Source of the DNA: Bacteroidales bacterium UBA1733
GTDB lineage: Bacteria; Bacteroidota; Bacteroidia; Bacteroidales; UBA3663
Direction of reading: 5' to 3'
Assembly: GCA_002315795.1 (NCBI GenBank)
Contig: DCIF01000041.1
Location: 1-14,589, forward strand
Length of the DNA stretch: 14,589 bases
This document shows positions 5,849-12,745 of the stretch, piece after piece; positions within the stretch are counted from its first letter, which is position 1, and each line of letters begins with the position of its first letter. Made by a program: the position numbers and the translations under genes. The notes beneath the pieces are model-generated. The model made no database searches. It had not been told where the DNA came from and saw only the letters and a list, made by a program, of their open reading frames with translations.

Positions 5849-7023
5849 ATATGATCCAGAATCATACTTGCCGTCTCCTCCTTGCTGCATAGTGGAAGCT
5901 CCTTCTGCGCATCTGGAGTGATGAGTGTGACCTGATTGGTATCTACACCAAAGCCAGTGTGACCTTTGACGATGGAGTTGGCACAGATTATGTCTGCGTT
6001 TTTCTTGGCCAGCTTGGCACGGGAGTTCTCCTGCAGGTTCTCTGTCTCCATCGAGAAGCCTACGAGGATTTGTCCTTCGCGTTTGTGTTGGCCTAAGTAG
6101 AGTAAGATGTCCTGTGTGCGAAGCAGGGAGATCGAGAGATCAGCGTCTTTCTTCTTGAGTTTCTGATTGCAGTAATCTGCAGGAGTATAGTCGGCTACAG
6201 CGCTGCACATGACGATGATATCCTGCTGCTCGCTGAGACGTGTCACTGCCTCGAACATATCTGCAGCGCTGACTACCTTTACGAGCTGAATGCCACAGAA
6301 TGGTGTCAAGTTGACAGGCCCTGACACCAGCGTAACCTCAGCGCCACGCATGGCTGCTACTTTGGCCAGAGCATAGCCCATTTTGCCAGACGAGTGGTTG
6401 GTGATGAAGCGGACAGGATCGATGGATTCTTGTGTAGGACCGGCGGTGATGAGGATGCGCTTCCCCTCCATATCATGCTTGTAGGCTACGCTGAGCAGGA
6501 TATGCTCAAGGAGAAGCTCCTCGGACGGCATCTTGCCACAGCCTTCGTCGCCACAAGCCAGGCGGCCTGTGGCAGGGGTGATGACTTCCATGCCATAGTG
6601 ACGGAGGAGGTTCAGATTGTCCTGTAGGATAGGGTTGTCCCACATCTGCGTATTCATGGTCGGACTGACCAGCTTCGGACATTTGCATGCCAGTAGGGTA
6701 GTGGTTAGCATGTCGTCACAGATGCCATGAGCCATCTTGGCAATTACGTTGGCCGTGGCAGGAGCCACCAGGAACAAGTCGGCTTTCTTGGCCAATGAGA
6801 CGTGTTCGACCTGGAACTCAAAGTTGCGGTCGAAGGTATCTACCAGACACTTATGTCCGGTGAGCGTCTCAAAGGTGGTAGGGGTGATGAACTGACAAGC
6901 GTTGCGCGTCATGAGCACATGCACCTCAGCATGCAGCTTGACCAGCATGGAGGCCAGGTTGGCGATCTTATAGGCAGCGATACTGCCAGAGACACCCAGG
7001 AGGATGGTTTTTCTGGATAACAT
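5836..7023 (-). CDS. coaBC: Bifunctional phosphopantothenoylcysteine synthetase/decarboxylase
   Basis: The 395-aa enzyme conjugates 4'-phosphopantothenate with cysteine (CoaB, CTP-dependent in bacteria) and decarboxylates the product to phosphopantetheine (CoaC, FMN-dependent). The N-terminal CoaC half shows [10 protein letters not shown] (residues 10-19), the catalytic His in [11 protein letters not shown] (His74), [18 protein letters not shown] (121-128) and the flap Cys in [10 protein letters not shown] (Cys157). CoaB begins near residue 186 with ITAGPT and [12 protein letters not shown], followed by the Lys-rich [10 protein letters not shown] loop (286-295) and NADIICAN near the end. I chose ATG 7023, giving [10 protein letters not shown]; a longer frame would run into panD. 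It lies 13 nt after panD. The final codons and stop derive from the heptamer repeat. Confidence 0.96.
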   Translation of the reverse strand: MLSRKTILLGVSGSIAAYKIANLASMLVKLHAEVHVLMTRNACQFITPTTFETLTGHKCLVDTFDRNFEFQVEHVSLAKKADLFLVAPATANVIAKMAHGICDDMLTTTLLACKCPKLVSPTMNTQMWDNPILQDNLNLLRHYGMEVITPATGRLACGDEGCGKMPSEELLLEHILLSVAYKHDMEGKRILITAGPTQESIDPVRFITNHSSGKMGYALAKVAAMRGAEVTLVSGPVNLTPFCGIQLVKVVSAADMFEAVTRLSEQQDIIVMCSAVADYTPADYCNQKLKKKDADLSISLLRTQDILLYLGQHKREGQILVGFSMETENLQENSRAKLAKKNADIICANSIVKGHTGFGVDTNQVTLITPDAQKELPLCSKEETASMILDHILNM

Positions 7024-7036
7024 GGGACGAAGAGGA

Positions 7037-7429
7037 TTAGAGTTGATCAGACAGGAGACCGTGCTTCTCGTAGTTCGCCTTGCGGACGATACGATTCTGG
7101 TCATCGACAAAAAGTACGGTAGGGTGATGCTGTGCTACCTCATCAGGCGTCATATCAGCATAGGCCATGATGATGACTTTGTCGCCTACACTCACACACT
7201 TGGCTGCAGCGCCGTTGAGGCAGATGATTCCCGAACCGCCTTCTCCGGCAATGGTGTAAGTCTCAAAGCGATTGCCATTGTCAATATCGACAATCTGGAC
7301 TTTCTCGTATTCGAAGATGCCTGCCTCGTGCAGCAGATTGACATCGATCGTGACACTACCTACATAATCAAGGTCTGCCTGTGTGACTGTGGCACGATGG
7401 ATCTTGGACTTGAGGAGAGTGACGTTCAT
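7037..7429 (-). CDS. panD: Aspartate 1-decarboxylase precursor
   Basis: PanD makes beta-alanine from aspartate, one of the two substrates of PanC. It is made as a 130-aa proenzyme and cleaves itself between Gly24 and Ser25 (YVGSVTID), leaving a pyruvoyl group at the new N-terminus. Other family features are the start [16 protein letters not shown], the RFETY segment and the [20 protein letters not shown] core. Length is normal for the family. The start codon directly abuts the panC stop (7430), with no spacer, so translation is probably coupled. Retention of PanD implies the organism makes its own beta-alanine. Confidence 0.96.
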   Translation of the reverse strand: MNVTLLKSKIHRATVTQADLDYVGSVTIDVNLLHEAGIFEYEKVQIVDIDNGNRFETYTIAGEGGSGIICLNGAAAKCVSVGDKVIIMAYADMTPDEVAQHHPTVLFVDDQNRIVRKANYEKHGLLSDQL

Positions 7430-8275
7430 TTATTTGCTGATGATAATGTTATCGATGAGTCGGGTCTTGCCGATGAAGACAGCGATGGCGATGAGCGTCT
7501 CACGGCCGATGGTCTCTACGCGCTGGATGTTCTCAAAGTCAACGACTTCGACATAATCTACGCGTGCCAGAGGTTCGGTGTGGAGGTTCTGCTCGATGAT
7601 GTCGATGATCTTCGACGCAGACAGTTCGCCTGCCTCGATGGCCTCACGACCCTTGGCAAGGCTCTTAGACAGGATCAGCGCGGCCTGACGCTCTTCTGTA
7701 GAGAGATAGGTGTTACGGCTCGACTTGGCCAATCCATCGGCCTCTCGCACGATTGGGCAAGCTACGATCTCGATATCAAAGTCGAGGTCACGGACGAAAC
7801 GACGGATGGTGGCGAGCTGCTGAGCGTCTTTCTGACCGAAGTAAGCACGTTCGGGATTGACAATGTTGAAGAGTTTGCTCACTACAGTGCAGACGCCGCG
7901 GAAGTGGATAGGACGACGAGCGCCACAAAGGAGTTCGGTAGTCTCAGTAGTATCTACGAATGAGGTGAAATGGTCTGGGTACATCTCTGAAGGCTCTGGA
8001 TTGAAGATCAGGTCGCCTCCGGCTTCGGTAACCTTCTGAATGTCGCGCTCCAGATCGCGAGGATAAGCCTCGAGGTCTTCGGTCGGACCGAACTGGATAG
8101 GGTTGACGAAGACAGAGACGACCGTGCGATCGTTCTGCTCGACGCTCTTGGCAATCAGGCTCTGGTGGCCTTCGTGCAGATAACCCATGGTAGGGACAAG
8201 GCCTACGGTCAGGCCCTCACGGTGCCAGGCCTTAACGATTTCACGAACTTCGCGGATGGTTTTTACTACTTGCAT
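7430..8275 (-). CDS. panC: Pantothenate synthetase (pantoate--beta-alanine ligase)
   Basis: PanC joins pantoate and beta-alanine with ATP through a pantoyl-adenylate. The 281-aa protein has the nucleotidyltransferase HIGH-like motif LVPTMGYLHEGH (His34, His37), the pantoate-site segment NPIQFGPTEDLEAYPRD (58-74), FGQKDAQQ, and the KMSKS-like loop KSSRNTYLS. The length is normal. An AT-only-centred palindrome (8273-8286) covers the ATG and could fold over the start. It is 85 nt downstream of panB with a dispersed-type repeat in that gap, and I found no separate promoter there, so I read it as part of the panB transcript. Confidence 0.96.
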   Translation of the reverse strand: MQVVKTIREVREIVKAWHREGLTVGLVPTMGYLHEGHQSLIAKSVEQNDRTVVSVFVNPIQFGPTEDLEAYPRDLERDIQKVTEAGGDLIFNPEPSEMYPDHFTSFVDTTETTELLCGARRPIHFRGVCTVVSKLFNIVNPERAYFGQKDAQQLATIRRFVRDLDFDIEIVACPIVREADGLAKSSRNTYLSTEERQAALILSKSLAKGREAIEAGELSASKIIDIIEQNLHTEPLARVDYVEVVDFENIQRVETIGRETLIAIAVFIGKTRLIDNIIISK

Positions 8276-8286
8276 ATTATAATATG
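8273..8286 (-). promoter_or_regulatory. 14-nt palindrome over the panC start codon
   Basis: CATATTATAATATG is its own reverse complement, and its end is the panC ATG. In RNA it could form an AU-rich 5-bp hairpin that includes the start codon; it could also be a chance AT-rich palindrome. No function is claimed. Confidence 0.4.
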
Positions 8287-8322
8287 TATATTTAGGAGTC
8301 TGTTAATAATTTTGTTTGTGGA

Positions 8323-8354
8323 TGTCATGTTGAGCAAAGCGAAACATCTCACAC
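8323..8354. repeat. Dispersed GTCATG(T/C)TGAGC-type repeat between panB and panC
   Basis: The sequence begins TGTCATGTTGAGCAAAGC and continues GAAACATCTCACAC. It closely resembles the dispersed element GTCATGCTGAGCGAAGC...CATCTCA that I recall from many bacterial genomes, with arms (GATGTTTC-like and GAAACATC) that can partly pair. It ends 6 nt before the panB stop. It is probably an inserted intergenic repeat; function unknown. Confidence 0.65.
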
Positions 8355-8360
8355 GTAACA

Positions 8361-9185
8361 TCAATAAAGTTTTTCAAGCACCTCGTCGCTGATGGCAAAG
8401 GTCTGAGCTTCGGCAGGGAATACTCCCTCTTCGCATTCCTGTTTGTAGCTTTTGAAAGCTTCGAGCATCGTGTCGTGCAGATTAGCATACTGCTTGACAA
8501 ACTTAGGTGTGAATCCACCGGTGTATCCGAGCATATCCTGATAGACAAGCACCTGACCGTCACAATGACGGCCTGCTCCGATGCCGATGGTCAGGGCCGA
8601 GATATTTTCGGTGATGTGCTGTGCCAGTTTCTCAGGGACACATTCCAGGGTGACGGCGAAGGCGCCAGCTTCGGTGACCGCTTTGGCATCGTCGAGCAGC
8701 TTTTGTGCTGCTTGCAAAGACTTGCCTTGCACACGGAAACCACCTAAGGTGTTGAATGATTGTGGAGTGAGGCCGATATGTGCCACCACGGGTATTCCTG
8801 CCTGGACGAGCGCCTTGATGCGATCAGCATACTCGGCTCCACCTTCAAGCTTGACGGCTTGGCAGTTGGTCTCCTTGAGGATTCGACCCGCGTTGATGAC
8901 AGCATCATAGACCGATCCCTGGTAAGACATAAATGGCATGTCGATGACGACAAATGAATTCTGTGCACCACGGCAGACGGCTTTGCCGTGATGGATCATG
9001 TCTTCAACTGTCACTGCTAAAGTGTTCTCGTAGCCAAGTATGACGTTGCCTAAAGAGTCGCCTACCAGAATCATGTCTATGCCCGCTTCGTCAATGATGC
9101 GGGCGGTAGGGTAATCATAAGCAGTGAGCATACTGAGTTTTCGCACACCTTTCTGTGCAGACAGTTGCAGAACTGTTTGTTTCAT
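8361..9185 (-). CDS. panB: 3-methyl-2-oxobutanoate (ketopantoate) hydroxymethyltransferase
   Basis: PanB adds a hydroxymethyl group from methylene-tetrahydrofolate to alpha-ketoisovalerate, giving ketopantoate, the first step to pantothenate. I chose ATG 9185 (MKQTVLQLSA, 274 aa, normal length); the upstream in-frame extension to 9227 has no family match. Key residues known from the E. coli enzyme are in place: MLTAYDYPTAR, metal ligands in VGDSLGN (Asp43) and IDMPFMSYQ (Asp82), VKLEGG (Lys112, Glu114), AHIGLTPQS (His136), TLECVP (Glu181) and IGIGAGRHCDGQVLV. It is the first gene of the pan/coa cluster, and a long 5' leader precedes it. Ketopantoate reductase, the next pathway step, is not in the window. 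Confidence 0.96.
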   Translation of the reverse strand: MKQTVLQLSAQKGVRKLSMLTAYDYPTARIIDEAGIDMILVGDSLGNVILGYENTLAVTVEDMIHHGKAVCRGAQNSFVVIDMPFMSYQGSVYDAVINAGRILKETNCQAVKLEGGAEYADRIKALVQAGIPVVAHIGLTPQSFNTLGGFRVQGKSLQAAQKLLDDAKAVTEAGAFAVTLECVPEKLAQHITENISALTIGIGAGRHCDGQVLVYQDMLGYTGGFTPKFVKQYANLHDTMLEAFKSYKQECEEGVFPAEAQTFAISDEVLEKLY

Positions 9186-9368
9186 TCTGAAATTTGTAGT
9201 TGATTTATCTCCATGATAATGCCGCACGACAGTTTTGTGTGTTGCGCCAAAAAAGAATAATAAAAAAATGGAGATTAGTATGTGGTCTGCTCAAGCCACA
9301 TTGTACTGGCCGGAGTCAAGCAATAAGGATTAACGATATGGCAACCTTTCTATACCACGTGATTGCTG
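9186..9368 (-). promoter_or_regulatory. Long (about 180 nt) potentially structured 5' leader of the panB operon
   Basis: No gene fits this stretch on either strand. Read on the minus strand from the predicted start near 9368, AGCAAT (9367-9362) can pair with ATTGCT (9324-9319). GGCCA (9311-9307) can pair with TGGCT (9298-9294). TGTGG (9300-9296) can pair with CCACA (9285-9281), which excludes the previous stem. A U-rich stretch (9269-9251) follows about 11 nt later. Two exclusive stems before a U-rich run would suit an attenuator or riboswitch, but the pairs are short and were found by eye. Confidence 0.35.
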
Positions 9369-9371
9369 GCG

Positions 9372-9403
9372 CAAAGATAATTTTGAGAGTTGAGTTCTGG
9401 AAA
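9372..9403 (-). promoter_or_regulatory. Promoter of the panB-panC-panD-coaBC-coaX cluster
   Basis: On the minus strand TATCTTTG (9379-9372) matches the Bacteroidota -7 consensus TAnnTTTG exactly. Twenty nt upstream lies TTTC (9403-9400), one base from the TTTG -33 element. No other good promoter was seen between here and panB. Confidence 0.65.
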
Positions 9404-9460
9404 TTTGGAAGGATGTATAATGTGACTTTTTATTTTTTTTAACGATAGGATTTTTGAGAA

Positions 9461-9474
9461 TGTTAAATTTAACA
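9461..9474. promoter_or_regulatory. Perfect 14-nt palindrome TGTTAAATTTAACA
   Basis: The 14 nt equal their own reverse complement. They lie about 58 nt upstream of the panB -33 element and 72 nt beyond the miaB stop. This could be an operator or a chance AT-rich palindrome. A similar imperfect run, TGTTAAAATTTAGAC, lies upstream of miaB (about 10956-10970). Confidence 0.35.
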
Positions 9475-9488
9475 ATGCTGAAACATAA

Positions 9489-9527
9489 GTCAGGACTGCT
9501 TTCCTGCGATAGGAGAACGGTCCTGAC
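9489..9527 (-). terminator. Hairpin after miaB, possible terminator
   Basis: GTCAGGAC (9489-9496) pairs with GTCCTGAC (9520-9527), 8 bp. Inside, TTTCCT (9500-9505) pairs with AGGAGA (9511-9516) around a 5-nt loop. The hairpin begins about 20 nt after the miaB stop. The minus-strand sequence that follows (TTATGTTTC) is only weakly T-rich, so termination efficiency is uncertain. Confidence 0.5.
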
Positions 9528-9546
9528 GTCGTTGTAAAAAGCAAAT

Positions 9547-10929
9547 TTATTCTTCTGCAAGTTCACCGATCAGTGTAGCTGAAGAGGCCTCAGTGACGCG
9601 AACCATGACGAAGTCGCCAGCCTTGGCATTGCCTTTAGGGAAGACAATCATCTTGTTCTGCTGCGAGCGGCCGCAGAGCTGTTCACGGCTGCGCTTAGAG
9701 TAGCCTTCTACCAGTACTTCGAAGGTCTTGCCGATGTCTCGCTTATTGGATTCGAGCGAGAGCTCATTCTGGAGCGCGATGATCTCGTTGAGACGGCGGA
9801 TCTTCTCTTCCTCTGGCACATCGTCCTCGTAATGCTTAGCAGCGAAGGTGCCTGGGCGCTCAGAGTACTTGAACATGAAAGCGGAGTCATAGCCGACCTC
9901 ACGCATCAGCGAGAGTGTATCGGCCTGATCTTCGAGTGTCTCACCACAGAATCCACAGAAGACGTCTGTAGAGATACCGCAGTCAGGAATGGCCTTGCGG
10001 AGCGCTTTGATACGATCCAGATACCATTCGCGCGTATATTTGCGGTTCATCTTCTTCAGGATGGCATCTGATCCACTCTGCACGCAAAGATGCAGATGGT
10101 TGCAGATGTTCTTGTGCGAAGCCATAGCTTCGATGATCTTATCGGTCAGGTCATGAGGATTAGAGGTAGAGAAGCGGATACGCATCTCAGGAGCGGCTTC
10201 GGCAACGATAGAAAGAAGATCGGCAAAGTCGGTGGCATCACTCTTATAGCTGTTGACATTCTGACCAAGCAGTGTGACCTCTTTGAATCCTTTCTGCTTG
10301 AGGTCTTCCAGCTCATTGAGTATACTGTCCACTGCACGTGAGCGCTCACGTCCACGAGTATAAGGTACGATGCAATAAGAGCAGAAGTTGTTACAACCAC
10401 GCATGATGCTGATAAAGCCGCTGATGCGTGTGTTTCCCATACGTTTAGGGATAATCTCACGATAGGTCTCTGTGGTAGAGAGTTCCACATTGACAGCTAT
10501 CTCTCCCTGTTCAGCAGCACCTACTAAGTGGGGGAGATCCAGATAAGAATCAGGACCAGCTACGAGATCTGCGCCATGCTCCATGAGCTGTTCGCGTACG
10601 CGTTCAGCCATACATCCCAGCACGCCTACAATCAGGTTTTGCATCTGAGGCTCTTTCTGTCCTGTAGCTATGCCTTCCTTCTTGTACTTGTTCATGGCTT
10701 TGCGATACTCTGTCTCGCGCTTGGTCTTGAGACTCTGGAAGAACTGCAGACGACCATAGATTTTCTGCTCTGCATTGTCGCGCACAGAACAGGTATTCAT
10801 AAAGACAGCGTCAGCCTCTTCAAGCTGTTCGCAAAGCTCATATCCGATGGTTTCCATGATCGATGCCACGACTTCAGAGTCGGCCACATTCATCTGGCAA
10901 CCGTAAGTTTCTATAAAGAGTTTTTTCAT
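9547..10929 (-). CDS. miaB: tRNA-2-methylthio-N6-isopentenyladenosine37 synthase (methylthiotransferase)
   Basis: MiaB is a radical-SAM enzyme that methylthiolates i6A37 in tRNAs reading UNN codons. ATG 10929 gives MKKLFIETYGCQMN (460 aa); the frame continues seven codons upstream without family match. The auxiliary 4Fe-4S ligands are Cys11, Cys47 (NTCSVRDNAEQK) and Cys106 (GVLGCMAER). The radical-SAM CxxxCxxC is Cys179-Cys183-Cys186 (GCNNFCSYCIVPYTRGRE). A C-terminal TRAM domain (about 395-458, containing CGRSQQNKMIVFPKG) binds tRNA. A charged insert at about residues 64-97 lies between the second and third Cys; I recall such inserts in Bacteroidota MiaB. It is a stand-alone gene on the minus strand, divergent from the CoA-transferase region. 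No confident promoter was found; a TTGACA lies on the minus strand near 10993-10988. Confidence 0.95.
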   Translation of the reverse strand: MKKLFIETYGCQMNVADSEVVASIMETIGYELCEQLEEADAVFMNTCSVRDNAEQKIYGRLQFFQSLKTKRETEYRKAMNKYKKEGIATGQKEPQMQNLIVGVLGCMAERVREQLMEHGADLVAGPDSYLDLPHLVGAAEQGEIAVNVELSTTETYREIIPKRMGNTRISGFISIMRGCNNFCSYCIVPYTRGRERSRAVDSILNELEDLKQKGFKEVTLLGQNVNSYKSDATDFADLLSIVAEAAPEMRIRFSTSNPHDLTDKIIEAMASHKNICNHLHLCVQSGSDAILKKMNRKYTREWYLDRIKALRKAIPDCGISTDVFCGFCGETLEDQADTLSLMREVGYDSAFMFKYSERPGTFAAKHYEDDVPEEEKIRRLNEIIALQNELSLESNKRDIGKTFEVLVEGYSKRSREQLCGRSQQNKMIVFPKGNAKAGDFVMVRVTEASSATLIGELAEE

Positions 10930-10996
10930 ATCCAATAGACAAATTGTCATCGAAATGTTAAAATTTAGACCTAAAATGAATTTTTAGTGTCAAAAA

Positions 10997-11028
10997 TTTG
11001 GATTCGACGGATTTTCGTACTACATTTG
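10997..11028 (+). promoter_or_regulatory. Canonical Bacteroidota promoter P1
   Basis: TTTG (10997-11000), a 20-nt spacer, then TACATTTG (11021-11028) match the -33 and -7 consensus exactly. Predicted transcription starts near 11032, only a few nt before a short ORF, and would run into a terminator at 11087-11119. Confidence 0.75.
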
Positions 11029-11036
11029 CAGCGTGT

Positions 11037-11069
11037 ATGAACAATACACTATTTTTTTATCATAGTTAA
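11037..11069 (+). CDS. Candidate leader peptide MNNTLFFYHS (10 aa)
   Basis: ATG 11037 opens a 10-codon frame, MNNTLFFYHS, ending at TAA 11067-11069. It begins about 5 nt from the predicted P1 transcription start and ends 17 nt before a terminator stem. A run of Phe-Phe-Tyr-His codons followed by a terminator is the layout of amino-acid attenuators, but I see no clear antiterminator. The frame may also be chance, because the run of T alone produces Phe codons. Confidence 0.35.
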   Translation: MNNTLFFYHS

Positions 11070-11086
11070 GGTTTAGGTTAATAATG

Positions 11087-11119
11087 CTTGTCTGCTCGTG
11101 AGAGTAGACAAGTTTTTTT
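11087..11119 (+). terminator. Strong intrinsic terminator with GUGA tetraloop
   Basis: CTTGTCTGCTC (11087-11097) pairs with GAGTAGACAAG (11102-11112): 11 bp with one G-U pair, closed by GTGA, a GNRA tetraloop, and followed by seven T (11113-11119). It lies between P1 and P2 and ends 19 nt before the P2 -33 element. Confidence 0.9.
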
Positions 11120-11138
11120 ATTGTTTTAGTTGAAAATA

Positions 11139-11170
11139 TTTGTTATTGTCGATTAAAACAACTATATTTG
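11139..11170 (+). promoter_or_regulatory. Canonical promoter P2 for the CoA transferase gene
   Basis: TTTG (11139-11142), a 20-nt spacer and TATATTTG (11163-11170) match the Bacteroidota consensus exactly, with the same geometry as P1. The predicted start is near 11174, leaving a leader of about 44 nt before ATG 11218. Confidence 0.78.
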
Positions 11171-11217
11171 CAGCCGCAAAGATAGATAATTTTTTTCAAA
11201 GAAGCAAAATATTTAAT

Positions 11218-12708
11218 ATGATTTATACCAAAATGACCGCCGATGAGGCTGCTGCTCTCATCAAAGATGGCGATACATTAGGTTTTAGTGGCTTTACTGC
11301 TGCGGGAACGCCTCGCGTAGTACCAGCAGCTTTGGCTGTGAGAGCTGAGGCAGAACATGCTGCAGGACGACCTTTTCAGGTTAATCTCTACACCGGTGCT
11401 GTTACCAATGACGCATTGGACGATGCTCTTGCCAATGCCAAGGCTGTCAACAAGCGTATTCCATTTAACGGCAGTTCGGCCATGCGTAAGGCGATCAATG
11501 CAGGAGAGGTATCGTACGTAGATATGCATCTGAGTCTGGTAGGTCAGTACGTCCGCTACGGATTCATGGGTAAGATGGATTACTGTATTATCGAGGCTGT
11601 TGGCATCACTGATCTCGGAGAGGTTACACTGAGTGGCGGTGTTGGCTGTGTCGATACCTATGCGCAGGTAGCTGACAAAATCATTATTGAGCTCAACTCA
11701 GCATACGATGAGCGTATCCGTGGCATGCATGATATCTACACGCCAGCTACACCTCCTCGTCGTCGCGAGATTCCGATCTTCGAGCCTTCTGACCGTATTG
11801 GAAGCCCTGTGCTCCATATCGATCCGAAGAAGGTCGTAGCTGTGGTCGATTGTTACTATAAGTATAACGTTCCTCCATTCACACCGGTTGACGATACTAC
11901 GGCATTGCTTGGTAAGAACGTGGCAGCATTCCTGTCGCAGGAGATCAAGCTCGGACGTGTCCACTCGGGCTTCCTACCTATCCAGAGTGGCGTAGGAAAT
12001 ATCTCTAATGCGATCCTCGATGCGTTGAAGGATGCTCATGACATCCCACCATTTACCCTTTATACTGAGGTATTGCAGGACAAGGGTATTGAGCTGATTG
12101 ATGCAGGCCGATGCACCTTTGCTTCTACAGGTTCTCTGGCAGTGAGCGATGCTGTCTATGATAAGATCATGGATAATATCGACTTCTATAAGCAGCACAT
12201 CATCTTGCGTCCGTACGAGATCTCGAATCATCCTGAGATCGTCCGTCGCTTAGGCGTTATCACGATCAATACGGCGCTGGAGGTAGATATTTTTGGAAAT
12301 ATCAACTCAACACATGTCATGGGCACGAAGATGATGAATGGTGTAGGTGGTTCAGCCGACTTTGCTCGCAATGCATACACCTCAATCTTTATCTGTCCAA
12401 GCATCGCCAAGAAGGGTGCCATCTCTGCCGTCGTTCCATACGTGTCGCATGTCGACAGCAGCGAACACTCCGTCATGATAGTCATCACCGAACAGGGTGT
12501 AGCTGATCTTCGCGGACTCTCTCCACGTCAGCGTGCCGAAGTTATCATTGAGAACTGTGCACATCCTGATTATCGTCCGCTGTTGCGTGAATATCTCCAC
12601 CTTATGGATGGTCAGGCCTGCCACACGCCAATCTCGCTACAGCATGCATTCTCATTCCATCAGGAATTCATGAAATCAGGAGATATGCATAATGTCACCT
12701 TCAAATAA
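11218..12708 (+). CDS. Acetyl-CoA hydrolase/transferase family protein, likely succinate:acyl-CoA transferase
   Basis: This 496-aa class I CoA-transferase moves CoA between acyl-CoA and a free carboxylate through a glutamyl-CoA thioester. The catalytic Glu is Glu284 in LYTEVLQD. The preceding SGVGNISNAILDAL (257-270) is the G-x-G-N oxyanion/CoA-binding stretch. The N-terminal GDTLGFSGFTAAGTP and C-terminal VSHVDSSEHSVMIVITEQGVADLRGLSPRQRA are typical of the AarC/Cat1/Ach1 group. I chose ATG 11218; the frame reaches back to TTG 11140, but that stretch is promoter P2. In succinate- and propionate-producing Bacteroidales, such an enzyme would exchange CoA between propionyl- or acetyl-CoA and succinate. 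Substrate choice cannot be read from the sequence. It is a single-gene unit with its own promoter and terminator. Confidence 0.92.
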   Translation: MIYTKMTADEAAALIKDGDTLGFSGFTAAGTPRVVPAALAVRAEAEHAAGRPFQVNLYTGAVTNDALDDALANAKAVNKRIPFNGSSAMRKAINAGEVSYVDMHLSLVGQYVRYGFMGKMDYCIIEAVGITDLGEVTLSGGVGCVDTYAQVADKIIIELNSAYDERIRGMHDIYTPATPPRRREIPIFEPSDRIGSPVLHIDPKKVVAVVDCYYKYNVPPFTPVDDTTALLGKNVAAFLSQEIKLGRVHSGFLPIQSGVGNISNAILDALKDAHDIPPFTLYTEVLQDKGIELIDAGRCTFASTGSLAVSDAVYDKIMDNIDFYKQHIILRPYEISNHPEIVRRLGVITINTALEVDIFGNINSTHVMGTKMMNGVGGSADFARNAYTSIFICPSIAKKGAISAVVPYVSHVDSSEHSVMIVITEQGVADLRGLSPRQRAEVIIENCAHPDYRPLLREYLHLMDGQACHTPISLQHAFSFHQEFMKSGDMHNVTFK

Positions 12709-12710
12709 AA

Positions 12711-12745
12711 CAAAAGGAACTCGACAGAGTTCCTTTTGCTGTTTT
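12711..12745. terminator. Bidirectional intrinsic terminator
   Basis: CAAAAGGAACTC (12711-12722) and GAGTTCCTTTTG (12727-12738) form a perfect 12-bp stem around a GACA loop. T-rich sequence follows on both sides: CTGTTTTT on the plus strand, and on the minus strand the arm ends TTTTG and continues TTTTATTT. It serves the convergent CoA transferase and nucleoside kinase genes and touches the kinase stop codon. Confidence 0.92.

Larger units (their letters stand above)
11032..11119 (+). ncRNA. Candidate ~88-nt leader RNA or small RNA upstream of the CoA transferase gene
   Basis: The stretch is bounded by an exact promoter (P1) and a strong intrinsic terminator, so a short discrete transcript is predicted. 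Near its 5' end GTGTA (11033-11037) can pair with TACAC (11045-11049), enclosing most of the ATG of a 10-codon ORF. The middle (about 11070-11086) is unstructured and AT-rich. A second promoter just downstream lets the CoA transferase gene escape the terminator. It could be a free-standing sRNA, an attenuator leader, or a peptide-coding transcript. I recognise no known RNA family. Confidence 0.5.

Noticed and set aside
7024..7110. Upstream start for coaBC
   Set aside because: It would run into panD; the CoaC fold begins right after ATG 7023.
7004..7963. 319-codon open frame on the plus strand
   Set aside because: It is antisense to panD and panC, whose motifs are complete. The translation has no recognisable domain and reflects the codon pattern of the genes on the other strand.
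9186..9227. Upstream start for panB
   Set aside because: The extra 14 residues do not match the family, and MKQTVLQ at 9185 is a normal PanB start.
9200..9442. 80-codon plus-strand frame in the panB-miaB gap
   Set aside because: It overlaps the predicted minus-strand promoter and leader and encodes no recognisable domain.
10528..10938. 136-codon plus-strand frame, and other frames of 60-130 codons opposite miaB, the CoA transferase and kinase genes
   Set aside because: They lie fully inside well-identified genes on the other strand and show no family features.
11140..11217. Upstream TTG start for the CoA transferase
   Set aside because: The stretch contains promoter P2, and family similarity begins just after ATG 11218.
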